From Cryobacterium glaciale (GTDB lineage Bacteria; Actinomycetota; Actinomycetes; Actinomycetales; Microbacteriaceae), in contig NZ_SOEY01000018.1 in assembly GCF_004402535.1 (NCBI RefSeq), positions 124,001 through 188,000 on the forward strand: 64,000 nucleotides of DNA, written 5' to 3'. The notes beneath the pieces are model-generated. The model was not told the DNA's origin and searched no databases. It saw only the letters and a list, made by a program, of their open reading frames with translations. Shown in pieces: positions 8,910 through 16,734 of this stretch; position 1 is the first letter of the stretch; each line of letters opens with the position of its first letter. The translations under genes were made by a program, and so were the position numbers.

Positions 8910-9695
8910 ATGCTTGACCAGTCAGTCATTGAAGAGATCGCCGACGAACTCGTCGCGGCCGGCCGAACCCGGTCGACGGTTCCCCGGCTCAGCACCCGCT
9001 ACCCCGGCATGACCGTTGAAGACGCCTACGCCGTGCAGAGCCTGTGGAAGGAACGCGGCATCGCGGCCGGCCGCCGGCTCGTCGGTCGCAAAATCGGCCT
9101 AACGTCCAAGGTCATGCAGGTCGCGACCGGCATCACCGAACCCGATTATGGAGTGATCTTCGCTGACGAGGTCTACGAGAATGGCGCGAGCATCCGTTTC
9201 GACAGCTTCTCGAACGTACGAATCGAGGTCGAGCTCGCGTTCGTGCTCGGCAAGCCGTTGTCCGGGCCGAACTGCACCCTCTTCGATGTGCTCGATGCGA
9301 CGGACTACGTGGTTCCGGCGCTGGAGATCCTCAGCTCGCGCATCGAGATGCCCGGCCGCACGATCGTCGACACCATCTCCGACAACGCGGCGATGGGCGG
9401 AATGGTGCTGGGCGGCACTCCGGTGAAGATCGGCGACGTGGACCTGCGCTGGGTGTCGGCCCTGCTCTACCGCAACCAGACCATTGAGGAATCCGGGGTG
9501 GCCGCGGCCGTGCTGGGCCACCCCGCTGCCGGCGTCTACTGGCTGGCGAACAAGCTGGCCCAGCACGGAACCAGCCTCGAGGCCGGGGAGATCATCCTGG
9601 CCGGCTCGTTCACCCGCCCGATGTGGGTGGAGCAGGGCGACACCGTGCACGCCGACTACGGACCATTGGGAGCCATCACATGCCGATTCGAGTAG
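8910..9695 (+). CDS. hpaH: 2-oxo-hept-3-ene-1,7-dioate hydratase
   Basis: A 261-aa member of the FAA-fold hydratase group (HpaH/MhpD/DmpE). It adds water to 2-oxo-hept-3-ene-1,7-dioate to give 4-hydroxy-2-oxoheptanedioate. Family motifs visible are GRKIGLTSK, the metal-binding IEVELAFVLG and the C-terminal ILAGSFTRP. The ATG at 8910 is 12 nt after hpaD with a GGAAGAAG ribosome site. Its last 16 nt overlap hpaI, consistent with coupled translation of the two final enzymes. Confidence 0.94.
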   Translation: MLDQSVIEEIADELVAAGRTRSTVPRLSTRYPGMTVEDAYAVQSLWKERGIAAGRRLVGRKIGLTSKVMQVATGITEPDYGVIFADEVYENGASIRFDSFSNVRIEVELAFVLGKPLSGPNCTLFDVLDATDYVVPALEILSSRIEMPGRTIVDTISDNAAMGGMVLGGTPVKIGDVDLRWVSALLYRNQTIEESGVAAAVLGHPAAGVYWLANKLAQHGTSLEAGEIILAGSFTRPMWVEQGDTVHADYGPLGAITCRFE

Positions 9696-10501
9696 CAGCA
9701 GAGCCGACCTTCCGCGACGTTCTCGCGGACAGCGAACGTGCGCAGATCGGCATGTGGGTGTGTTCCGGCAGCGCGCTGGTGGCAGAGATCTGCGCCGGCA
9801 GCGGTCTCGACTGGCTTCTGATCGACACCGAACACAGCCCGAATGGCCTCGAGTCGACACTCAGCCAGCTGCAGGCCGTGCACGGCTACCCGATCGTGCC
9901 GCTGGTGCGCGCGCCGATCGGGGATCGGATCATCGTGAAGCAGCTGCTCGACCTCGGCGCGCAGAATCTGCTCATCCCCATGGTCGATACTGCCGAGCAG
10001 GCCCGCGACATGGTGGCCGCGGTACGCTACCCGCCGCACGGCGTTCGCGGCGTCGGCAGCGCCCTCGCCCGCGCCTCCCGGTGGAACCGTATCGACGACT
10101 ACCTGGCCCGCGCCGACGAGACGATCTCACTGTTCGTACAGATCGAGACGACGGATGCTGTGGCCAACATCGCCGAGATCGCCAGCGTCGACGGCGTGGA
10201 CGGCCTGTTCATCGGTCCCTCCGACCTCGCAGCATCGATGGGCTTGCTCGGCCTGCAGGACCACCCCGACGTCGTCGCTTCGGTCGAGCAGTGCATCCGC
10301 ACCGTCGCCGCGCTCGGCAAGCCCGTCGGTGTCAATGCCTTCGCGCCCGCGACCGCCGAGCGTTATCTGGCGGCCGGTGCCCGCTTCGTGCTCGTCGGTG
10401 CCGACGTGGCCATCCTCGCCCGGGCGTCGGAGACGCTCGCGGCCACCTTCATCAGGCCAACGGGTCAGGCGGGGTCCGAGGTTTTGCGGCCGAGTTACTG
10501 A
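9680..10501 (+). CDS. hpaI: 4-hydroxy-2-oxoheptane-1,7-dioate aldolase
   Basis: A 273-aa class II pyruvate aldolase of the HpcH/HpaI family that cleaves 4-hydroxy-2-oxoheptanedioate to pyruvate and succinic semialdehyde. Motifs are DWLLIDTEHSPN, the metal-binding Glu in VQIETTDAVAN, and GVDGLFIGPSDLAASMG. The ATG at 9680 overlaps hpaH by 16 nt; the frame upstream belongs to hpaH shadow sequence. The product succinic semialdehyde is a likely substrate for the dehydrogenase at 81-1562. Confidence 0.94.
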   Translation: MPIRVAAEPTFRDVLADSERAQIGMWVCSGSALVAEICAGSGLDWLLIDTEHSPNGLESTLSQLQAVHGYPIVPLVRAPIGDRIIVKQLLDLGAQNLLIPMVDTAEQARDMVAAVRYPPHGVRGVGSALARASRWNRIDDYLARADETISLFVQIETTDAVANIAEIASVDGVDGLFIGPSDLAASMGLLGLQDHPDVVASVEQCIRTVAALGKPVGVNAFAPATAERYLAAGARFVLVGADVAILARASETLAATFIRPTGQAGSEVLRPSY

Positions 10502-10538
10502 GCGACGGAACTCGTCGACCGAATGCGAGAATAGGAGG

Positions 10539-11279
10539 GTGTCGATCCCAGAATTCGCCGAGGCCTCCGGCCGCCCCCAGCCGGCACCCGCCGCGCACTC
10601 GCAAACGCTGTCGCGCGGCATCCGCGTGCTGGAGATTCTCGCTGAAGCAGACGAACCGATGAGCATCATCGAACTCGCCGCCGCCCTCGACGTGCACCGT
10701 TCGATTGCCTATCGCATCCTCCGCACCCTCGAAGATCACGGCCTCGTCGTGCGGGACCCGGCCGGACTGGTGCGGCTCGGCGCGCGACTGGCCGCCCTGG
10801 CGCGCGGGGTGTCCCGCGATCTGCAGGCCGCTGCCCGGCCCGTGCTCACCCGCATCGCCAACGAGCTCGGCATGACCGCGTTCGTCGCGGTGCTCGACCA
10901 GGGCGAGATCTTCACCCTCGTGAGTATCGAGCCGCGGCAGGCCCACGCGACGGTCGCGCAGCAGCCCGGCACGCGGCATCCGCTGCACATGGGCGCACCG
11001 GGAATCGCCATCCAGTCCGGCCTGAGCGCCACGCAGTGGGCCGCACTGGGACACCCGGAAACCCGCCGCAGTGAGGCCGGCGAGGTCGCTGCCCTCGGCT
11101 ACGCCTCGAGCCACAACGAGGTCATTCCCGGCCTGTCCTCGATTGCCGTTCCTCTGCTCGTGCCCGGGGAATCACCTGCCTCCCTCGCCGTCGTCTATAT
11201 CTCGAGTCTGCACTCCCCCACCGACATCGGCGCCGCGCTCACCGCCGCCGCACGCACGATAGTCGCCGCGCTGAGTTGA
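10539..11279 (+). CDS. IclR-family transcriptional regulator
   Basis: A 246-aa regulator. Residues about 22-80 form the IclR winged helix (SRGIRVLEILAEADEP, then LDVHRSIAYRILRTLE) and the rest is the GAF-like effector domain. It follows hpaI by 37 nt on the same strand and may be a second regulator of aromatic catabolism or of the neighbouring MHS permease. The start is uncertain: the GTG at 10539 overlaps the only Shine-Dalgarno-like sequence (AGGAGGG, 10533-10539), yet no other in-frame start precedes the DNA-binding domain. Confidence 0.85.
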   Translation: MSIPEFAEASGRPQPAPAAHSQTLSRGIRVLEILAEADEPMSIIELAAALDVHRSIAYRILRTLEDHGLVVRDPAGLVRLGARLAALARGVSRDLQAAARPVLTRIANELGMTAFVAVLDQGEIFTLVSIEPRQAHATVAQQPGTRHPLHMGAPGIAIQSGLSATQWAALGHPETRRSEAGEVAALGYASSHNEVIPGLSSIAVPLLVPGESPASLAVVYISSLHSPTDIGAALTAAARTIVAALS

Positions 11280-11282
11280 CCA

Positions 11283-11520
11283 CGCTCAACTAACTACCGC
11301 GCCACGCACAGGCTCTGCATTCCCACACGGTCGACCCAAAATGGCGGGCGCGCAGTTGCGACACCACGCTCGGCTCGTCGGCCTGGGCGTAGTTTTCGCT
11401 GTTCTCCGGGGAGCTGGGGTAGCCGTCGGCGGCCCCGCCGTCCGCGATGCGTAGATAGGCGGCGGCAGCAGCGTCCCGAGTGCGGTGCGGCCGTGCGCCC
11501 GGGACAATTTCGAGGAGGAC
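11283..11520 (-). pseudogene. Possible decayed coding remnant, open frame without a start
   Basis: The gap 11280-11756 has no convincing gene. Read on the minus strand, however, a frame stays open from a TAG near 11541 to a stop near 11283, about 78 codons, with GC-rich third positions and a composition that looks coding (for example PSSPENSENYAQADEPSVV and FGSTVWECRACAWRG). It has no ATG or GTG start with a ribosome site and I do not recognise the family. It may be the tail of a deleted gene or a chance open frame in GC-rich DNA. Confidence 0.25.
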
Positions 11521-11735
11521 ATCCCCTCCAAACTAGCGTCCCCGCTTCGGATGCATTCGTCCGCACCCCCATGCAGGGCGCAATTTCGCACTCTGAAACA
11601 CCGAAAAATAACAATCCCGCACAATACTGACCAATAGGTAGGTAATCTTCGATTTTGCTGTCATACTGCCCCAGTGCCGGTTTTCTCCGCACGATCCACA
11701 CACACTTTGCAGCAAGACCCGACCCAGCACCGCAG

Positions 11736-11746
11736 TGAGATACGAG
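11736..11746 (+). promoter_or_regulatory. GntR half-site-like 11-mer upstream of the second MHS gene
   Basis: TGAGATACGAG here is identical to one half of the palindrome at 3820 plus two flanking bases. It overlaps the Shine-Dalgarno region of the permease at 11757. Only one half is present, so an operator role is tentative. Confidence 0.25.
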
Positions 11747-11756
11747 GGAGTATTCC

Positions 11757-13103
11757 ATGGCTATAACGTCCGAGCGCACCAAAGCGAACAGCGCTAAACG
11801 GAACGAAGAACGGCGGGTGCTCGCCGGCACCATGGTGGGCACCACCATCGAGTGGTATGACTTCTTCATCTACGCACAAGCCGCCGGTCTCGTCCTGGCC
11901 GGCCTGTTCTTCGCCCCCCTGGCCGGCGAGAATGCTCCCCTGGCCCAGCTAATCGCCTGGGCCTCGCTCGGTATCAGCTTCTTGTTCCGCCCGCTCGGCG
12001 CCATCGTCGCCGGTCACCTCGGCGACCGGATCGGCCGCAAGGCCATGCTGGTGTTCACGCTCATCATGATGGGCGCGGCGACCGCGCTGATCGGCCTGCT
12101 GCCGACCTTCGATCAGATCGGTGTCTGGGCGCCGATCCTGCTGATCGTGCTGCGCATCCTGCAGGGCTTCTCAGCCGGCGGCGAATGGGGCGGTGCCGCC
12201 CTCATGTCGGTCGAGCACGCGCCGATCAACAAGCGCGGCTTCTTCGGTGCCTACCCGCAGATCGGAGTTCCGGTCGGCCTCATCCTCGCCACCGGCGTGA
12301 TGATCCTGGTCACTACCTCGATGAGCGAGGAAACCTTCCTCAGCTGGGGCTGGCGAATCCCGTTCCTCGTCTCCGTGCTGCTCATCGTCGTCGGCTGGGT
12401 CATCCGCCGCGCGGTCGCCGAGAGCCCGGTCTTCAAGGAGATGCAGACCCGCAAGAAGGAATCTGCGGCACCGCTCAAGCAACTGTTCAAGAACCACTCG
12501 CGTCAGGTCATCCTCACCGCGCTCATCTTCATCGCCAACAACGCGGCCGGCTACATGCTTATCGCGTTCTTCAACTCCTACGCCACCAAGCCCGCTGAAG
12601 CTGGCGGACTCGGCATGGAGCGCACCCCGGTACTCATCGCGAGCACCGTCGCGGCATTCTTCTGGCTGGCGTCGACGATGGCCGGCGGGATCCTGTCCGA
12701 CAAGATCGGTCGCGTGCGCACCTTCCAGTTCGGCTACGCGTTCCTGTTCCTCTGGGCCATTCCCATGTTCCTGCTCATCGACACCGGTGATATCCTCTGG
12801 TTCGCACTGGCCATCATCGTCCTGGCAAGCGGGCTCGGCTTCTCCTACGGCCCGCAGGCGGCGCTCTACGCCGAGATGTTCCCGGCCCAGGTGCGCTACT
12901 CCGGCGTCTCGATCGGCTACGCCATCGGCGCGATCCTCGGTGGAGCCTTCGCCCCGCTGATCGCGCAGCTGCTGCTCGATGAGACCGGCCAGACCTTCTC
13001 GATCGGCATCTATCTCATGGTGCTCGCCGCGATCTCCTTCGTCGCGGTGACCCTCGTGAAAGAGACCCGCGGCGTCCCCCTGGGTATCAGCACGCACGAG
13101 TAA
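11757..13103 (+). CDS. MFS transporter, metabolite:H+ symporter (MHS) family, second copy
   Basis: A 448-aa permease with 12 predicted membrane helices, closely similar in motif order to the protein at 2384-3754 (TTIEWYDFFIYAQAAGL, GDRIGRKAMLVFT, SAGGEWGGAALMSVEHAP). It therefore imports an organic or aromatic acid with protons. The ATG at 11757 follows GAGGGAG. It ends at a strong terminator and faces the convergent GMC gene. The two copies may serve different substrates, or one may be the uptake system for the alcohol/aldehyde set downstream. Confidence 0.85.
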   Translation: MAITSERTKANSAKRNEERRVLAGTMVGTTIEWYDFFIYAQAAGLVLAGLFFAPLAGENAPLAQLIAWASLGISFLFRPLGAIVAGHLGDRIGRKAMLVFTLIMMGAATALIGLLPTFDQIGVWAPILLIVLRILQGFSAGGEWGGAALMSVEHAPINKRGFFGAYPQIGVPVGLILATGVMILVTTSMSEETFLSWGWRIPFLVSVLLIVVGWVIRRAVAESPVFKEMQTRKKESAAPLKQLFKNHSRQVILTALIFIANNAAGYMLIAFFNSYATKPAEAGGLGMERTPVLIASTVAAFFWLASTMAGGILSDKIGRVRTFQFGYAFLFLWAIPMFLLIDTGDILWFALAIIVLASGLGFSYGPQAALYAEMFPAQVRYSGVSIGYAIGAILGGAFAPLIAQLLLDETGQTFSIGIYLMVLAAISFVAVTLVKETRGVPLGISTHE

Positions 13104-13119
13104 TCTCCTGCCACACCCA

Positions 13120-13161
13120 ACCGTGCCGCCCGGGTTTCGATCCGGGCGGCACGGTGCTTTT
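13120..13161 (+). terminator. Intrinsic terminator after the second MHS permease
   Basis: A perfect 14-bp stem (13120-13133/13142-13155) with an 8-nt loop is followed by GCTTTT, starting 17 nt after the stop codon. Confidence 0.85.
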
Positions 13162-13201
13162 CGTCCCTGCACCGGGAGCTGCTCAGGGCAGGTCGGCCAG
13201 G

Positions 13202-13234
13202 ACAAAACAGGACCCCGGCGAGCGAGGTCCTGTT
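13202..13234 (-). terminator. Terminator of the GMC oxidoreductase gene
   Basis: A 9-bp stem (13206-13214/13226-13234) is followed on the minus strand by TTTTGTC. It lies about 70 nt past the GMC stop codon and faces the opposite terminator at 13120. Confidence 0.6.
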
Positions 13235-13305
13235 CTGTTCCGAGCGGATGCCCCTGCTGCGTCGTCGACGCCGGGGGATTCTGAAGCCATCCCCCGCTAT
13301 GCGGT

Positions 13306-14865
13306 CTAGACCCGGGCATCCTGCGAGCGGTGCTGCACCGTACGGCTCGAATCGATCAAGAAGGCCGCCGCCTTTTCCCCGATGATCATGGCCGGAGCGT
13401 TGGTGTTGCCGGTCGTGACCGTCGGCATGATCGACGCATCGGCCACCATCAGACCGGACAGCCCGTGCACCCGAAGATCCGGCCTCACCACGGCCATCGG
13501 GTCGATACCCATCTTGCAGGTACCGACCTGGTGGTGGTAAGTGATCGCGGTGCGACGCACGTAAGCCTCAATGTCCTCGTCCCGAACCTCGGGTCCGGGG
13601 TAGACCTCTTGCGCACCCCACTCCTCTGAGAGCGCGGTCTGACGCCCGACTTCCCGCACCTCGGCCACCGATGCGACCAGGCTGCGCACGTCATCGGGAT
13701 GGCTGAGAATATTCGGGTCCATCAGGGCCACAGCGTGCGGATCGGCGCTGGAGAGTTTGAAGGTGCCGCGGCTCTGGGGCGAGACCAGGGCACCCATAAG
13801 AGTGAACCCGGTGGCCGGGGCGTCTGTCATCCACTCGTCAGCCATGGGAACGCTGAACGCCAGAGGCTGGGTGTCCGGCACGGTAAGTCCGGGTCTGGTC
13901 GTCGTGAACCAATGCACCTGCGTGATCGGGACACCGGCCGGAGGCGCACCGACGTCACGGGTGGTCGTGCGGTAGATCACCGGCACCAGCAAGTGATCGT
14001 GCAGGTTTTCGCCGACTCCGGGCAGGTCGAGTACTACGGGGAGACCGAGCGCCTCGAGGTCGCGGGCGGGTCCGATGCCCGAGTGCAACAGAATGCGCGG
14101 GGAATCGAGTGCGCCGCCGGCCAGGACCACCTCGCCGCCGCGCAGTTGGTGCAGCCGTCCGTCTTGCTCGTACTCGACCCCGACGGCCCGGTCGCCTTCG
14201 ATGATGAGGCGGTGTACCCAGGCCCCCGTGGTGATTGTCAGGCCGGGCGTTCCGACGATGTCGTGCAGGTAAGCGCGATAGGTACTCAGACGCTCGCCGT
14301 TACGAAAGTTGAGCTGCTCCTGGGCGATGCCCTCCTGGTTGCCTCCGTTGTAGTCGGGATTGCGCGCCAGGCCGAACTGCTCGCCGGCGCGCAGCACGGC
14401 ATCCTGAATCGGGTGTTTCGGATAATCGGTGGTGACGTCCAGCAAGCCGCCGACACCACGGGTAGCGGATGCCGGCCCGTCATAGTTTTCCAGGCGCTGG
14501 TAGATCGGCAAGACGTCGTTCCAGCCCCAACCGGGGTTGCCGCCGGCCTCCCACTGGTCGAAATCGTGGGCCGTACCGCGCACGTAGATCGACGCGTTGA
14601 GGGAGTGGGAACCGCCGAGCACACGGCCACGCGGCCAGTGCAGGCGCCGATCGCACGCGTGCTTCTGCGGGGTCGTGAAGTACCCCCAGTCGTCTGGGCT
14701 GAGCCACAACTCGCCCAGGCGACTCAGGTCGTGAATGGCGGGGTTCGTATCGGGGCGACCGGCTTCCAGGAGGTGCACGGTCACGCCGGCATCGACGAGG
14801 CGCCGGGCCATGATCGATCCGGCCGTTCCGCCTCCCACGATGATCACGTCGGATTGCTGGGTCAT
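13306..14865 (-). CDS. GMC-family FAD-dependent alcohol/choline-type dehydrogenase
   Basis: A 519-aa flavoenzyme. The N-terminal FAD-binding fold has VIIVGGGTAGS (about residues 7-17), followed by the GMC signature RGRVLGGSHSLNAS. The C-terminal active-site region has HHQVGTCKMG and a TGNTNAPAMIIGEKAA tail. Such enzymes oxidise a primary alcohol to an aldehyde. The ATG at 14865 follows GAGGAGG. The aldehyde dehydrogenase immediately upstream on the same strand would oxidise the product to an acid. The substrate (choline, an aromatic alcohol or a polyether) cannot be decided from sequence. Confidence 0.88.
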   Translation of the reverse strand: MTQQSDVIIVGGGTAGSIMARRLVDAGVTVHLLEAGRPDTNPAIHDLSRLGELWLSPDDWGYFTTPQKHACDRRLHWPRGRVLGGSHSLNASIYVRGTAHDFDQWEAGGNPGWGWNDVLPIYQRLENYDGPASATRGVGGLLDVTTDYPKHPIQDAVLRAGEQFGLARNPDYNGGNQEGIAQEQLNFRNGERLSTYRAYLHDIVGTPGLTITTGAWVHRLIIEGDRAVGVEYEQDGRLHQLRGGEVVLAGGALDSPRILLHSGIGPARDLEALGLPVVLDLPGVGENLHDHLLVPVIYRTTTRDVGAPPAGVPITQVHWFTTTRPGLTVPDTQPLAFSVPMADEWMTDAPATGFTLMGALVSPQSRGTFKLSSADPHAVALMDPNILSHPDDVRSLVASVAEVREVGRQTALSEEWGAQEVYPGPEVRDEDIEAYVRRTAITYHHQVGTCKMGIDPMAVVRPDLRVHGLSGLMVADASIMPTVTTGNTNAPAMIIGEKAAAFLIDSSRTVQHRSQDARV

Positions 14866-14985
14866 GATTTCCTCCTCATTGAGTGTTCTCCCAGTGTGCG
14901 TGCACCACCCCGCCACGGGTTTGTCCAGGCACGCAACCATGTTGACCCCACGGGCACAGCTGGGCGCCGGTGGGCGAGACGAGAA

Positions 14986-15028
14986 ACGCCGCACCCGCCC
15001 GCCGTGAAGAAGCAGGGAGGTGCGGCGT
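14986..15028 (-). terminator. Weak hairpin after the aldehyde dehydrogenase gene
   Basis: A perfect 10-bp stem (14986-14995/15019-15028) with a 23-nt loop lies 14 nt past the stop of the dehydrogenase. On the minus strand it is followed by TTCTCGTCTC, so termination would be partial and the GMC gene may be co-transcribed. Confidence 0.4.
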
Positions 15029-15041
15029 CGTACCGCCGGGC

Positions 15042-16484
15042 TTAGCCGTTGATGACCTGCGGCACACCGAGCGCCTTGAGGCCTTCAACGCCGAACTCGA
15101 GCCCGTAGCCGGACTGCTTGGACCCGCCGAACGGAATCATCGGGTGCACCGCGCCGTGCGCGTTGATCCACACTGTGCCGGTATCCAGACGTGCGGCGAC
15201 CGCGCGGGCTGCGACGAGGTCGCTCGACCAGACCGATCCGCCGAGGCCGACGTCGACACTGTTGGCGCGGGCGATGACATCCTCGAGGTCGGTGTAGCGC
15301 ATGATCGGAAGCGCCGGCCCGAACTGTTCCTCCCGCACCAGTGGGTTGTCGTCGTCAATGTCGGCGATCAGTGTGGTCGGGTAGAAGAAGCCGGGCGCTG
15401 CCAGGTCGGGGTTCCCACCGATGAGCACACGCGCTCCGGAGTCCTTGGCGGACTGCACCAGACCGGCGACGATGTCGAACTGCGCCTTGTTCTGCAGCGG
15501 ACCGAGCACGTTGCTCTCGTCGGTTCCGACGCCCATCGGCATTTTTGCGGCGACCGCTGTCAGTGCATCGCAGACCGCGTCGTAGATGTCGTCGTGCACG
15601 TAGAGGCGCTTGAGCGCGGCACAGGTTTGGCCCGTGTTGATGAAGGCACCCCAGAACAGTCCCTCGGCGATGGCTTCCGGGTCGGCGTCGGGCAGCACAA
15701 TGCCGGCGTCGTTGCCGCCGAGCTCCAGGGTGAGGCGCTTGACCGTGTCGGCGGAGCTCTTGATGATCGCCTTGCCGGTGGCCGTCGAGCCGGTGAACAT
15801 GACCTTGCCGATGCCGGGGTGCACGGCGAGGCCCGCGCCGATCGCACGGCCGCCGGAGACGACGGTGACGAGACCCTCTGGCAGCACCTGGTTGAGCACG
15901 GCCACGAGGGCGAGCACGCTCAGCGGCGTGTATTCGGAGGGCTTGACCACGACGGCGTTGCCCATGCGCAGGGCGGGAGCGATCTGCCAGATCGAGATCA
16001 TCATCGGCCAGTTCCACGGGCCGATCGCGCCGACAACGCCGATCGGGCGGTAGGTGATCGCGGCGTGGGTGGTGCCATCGTCGATGAGCACCTCCGAGTC
16101 GAGCGGGGTCGCCGCCGCGGTGCGCAGCCAGGCGGAGGCGCCACCCACTTCAAAGCGCGCGTTGGGTCCGTTGAGCGGCTTGCCCTGCTCGCGGGAGAGC
16201 AGCTGGGCGAGGGCCTCGGACGCGGCATCGATCGCGTCGGCGGCACGCACCATGACGGCGCTGCGCGCCTCGTGGCCGAGTGCGGCCCAGGCTGGCTGGG
16301 CCAGCGTCGCTGCGGTGATGGCGGCTTCGAGGTCGTCGACCGTGTGCACCGGGGCGAGGCCGACGACCGCACCCGTTGCGGGGTCAAGAACCTCGCGCGT
16401 CTCGCCGGCTGACGGAGTGATGGCGGCGAGCAGCCCGTCGTAGGTGTCGAGTGTCGGGGTTGCCAGGGTGTCGTTCGTTGTCAT
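15042..16484 (-). CDS. Aldehyde dehydrogenase, AldA-like
   Basis: A 480-aa NAD(P)-dependent aldehyde dehydrogenase, with Glu254 in LELGGND and the nucleophile Cys288 in NTGQTCAALKRLYVH. The TCAALKRLYVH context is that of an actinobacterial AldA-like branch with no settled substrate. The ATG at 16484 follows GGAGGA by six bases. It reads toward the GMC dehydrogenase 176 nt downstream, and the pair could convert an alcohol to an acid. The 250-nt gap upstream (16485-16734) contains no gene that I can support. Confidence 0.87.
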   Translation of the reverse strand: MTTNDTLATPTLDTYDGLLAAITPSAGETREVLDPATGAVVGLAPVHTVDDLEAAITAATLAQPAWAALGHEARSAVMVRAADAIDAASEALAQLLSREQGKPLNGPNARFEVGGASAWLRTAAATPLDSEVLIDDGTTHAAITYRPIGVVGAIGPWNWPMMISIWQIAPALRMGNAVVVKPSEYTPLSVLALVAVLNQVLPEGLVTVVSGGRAIGAGLAVHPGIGKVMFTGSTATGKAIIKSSADTVKRLTLELGGNDAGIVLPDADPEAIAEGLFWGAFINTGQTCAALKRLYVHDDIYDAVCDALTAVAAKMPMGVGTDESNVLGPLQNKAQFDIVAGLVQSAKDSGARVLIGGNPDLAAPGFFYPTTLIADIDDDNPLVREEQFGPALPIMRYTDLEDVIARANSVDVGLGGSVWSSDLVAARAVAARLDTGTVWINAHGAVHPMIPFGGSKQSGYGLEFGVEGLKALGVPQVING

Positions 16485-16734
16485 GAGTCCTCCACTTTGA
16501 GTCCAATAAGGCCGGACGGGTTCTCGCCCGTTGTCTGCTTCCACGCTAGGCGCCGCAGCACGCGCGGCACTTGTCCCCGCGCGCGGCGTACTTAGCTTTC
16601 GGCGCACACCAGAAGATCAGGAGAGTGACTCCACTGGGTAATTCAAGCCGATGGCGGTCGCGCAATTGGGTACATCCGCTTCGACAGCACGTCACGACCC
16701 CAGTGTGCGATCACATCGGAGCGGCCACTCGGAA

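Noticed and set aside
12171-13319. Minus-strand open frame opposite the second MHS permease
   Set aside because: It is highly charged and Asp/Glu/Arg rich with no motifs; the plus strand encodes a clear permease.
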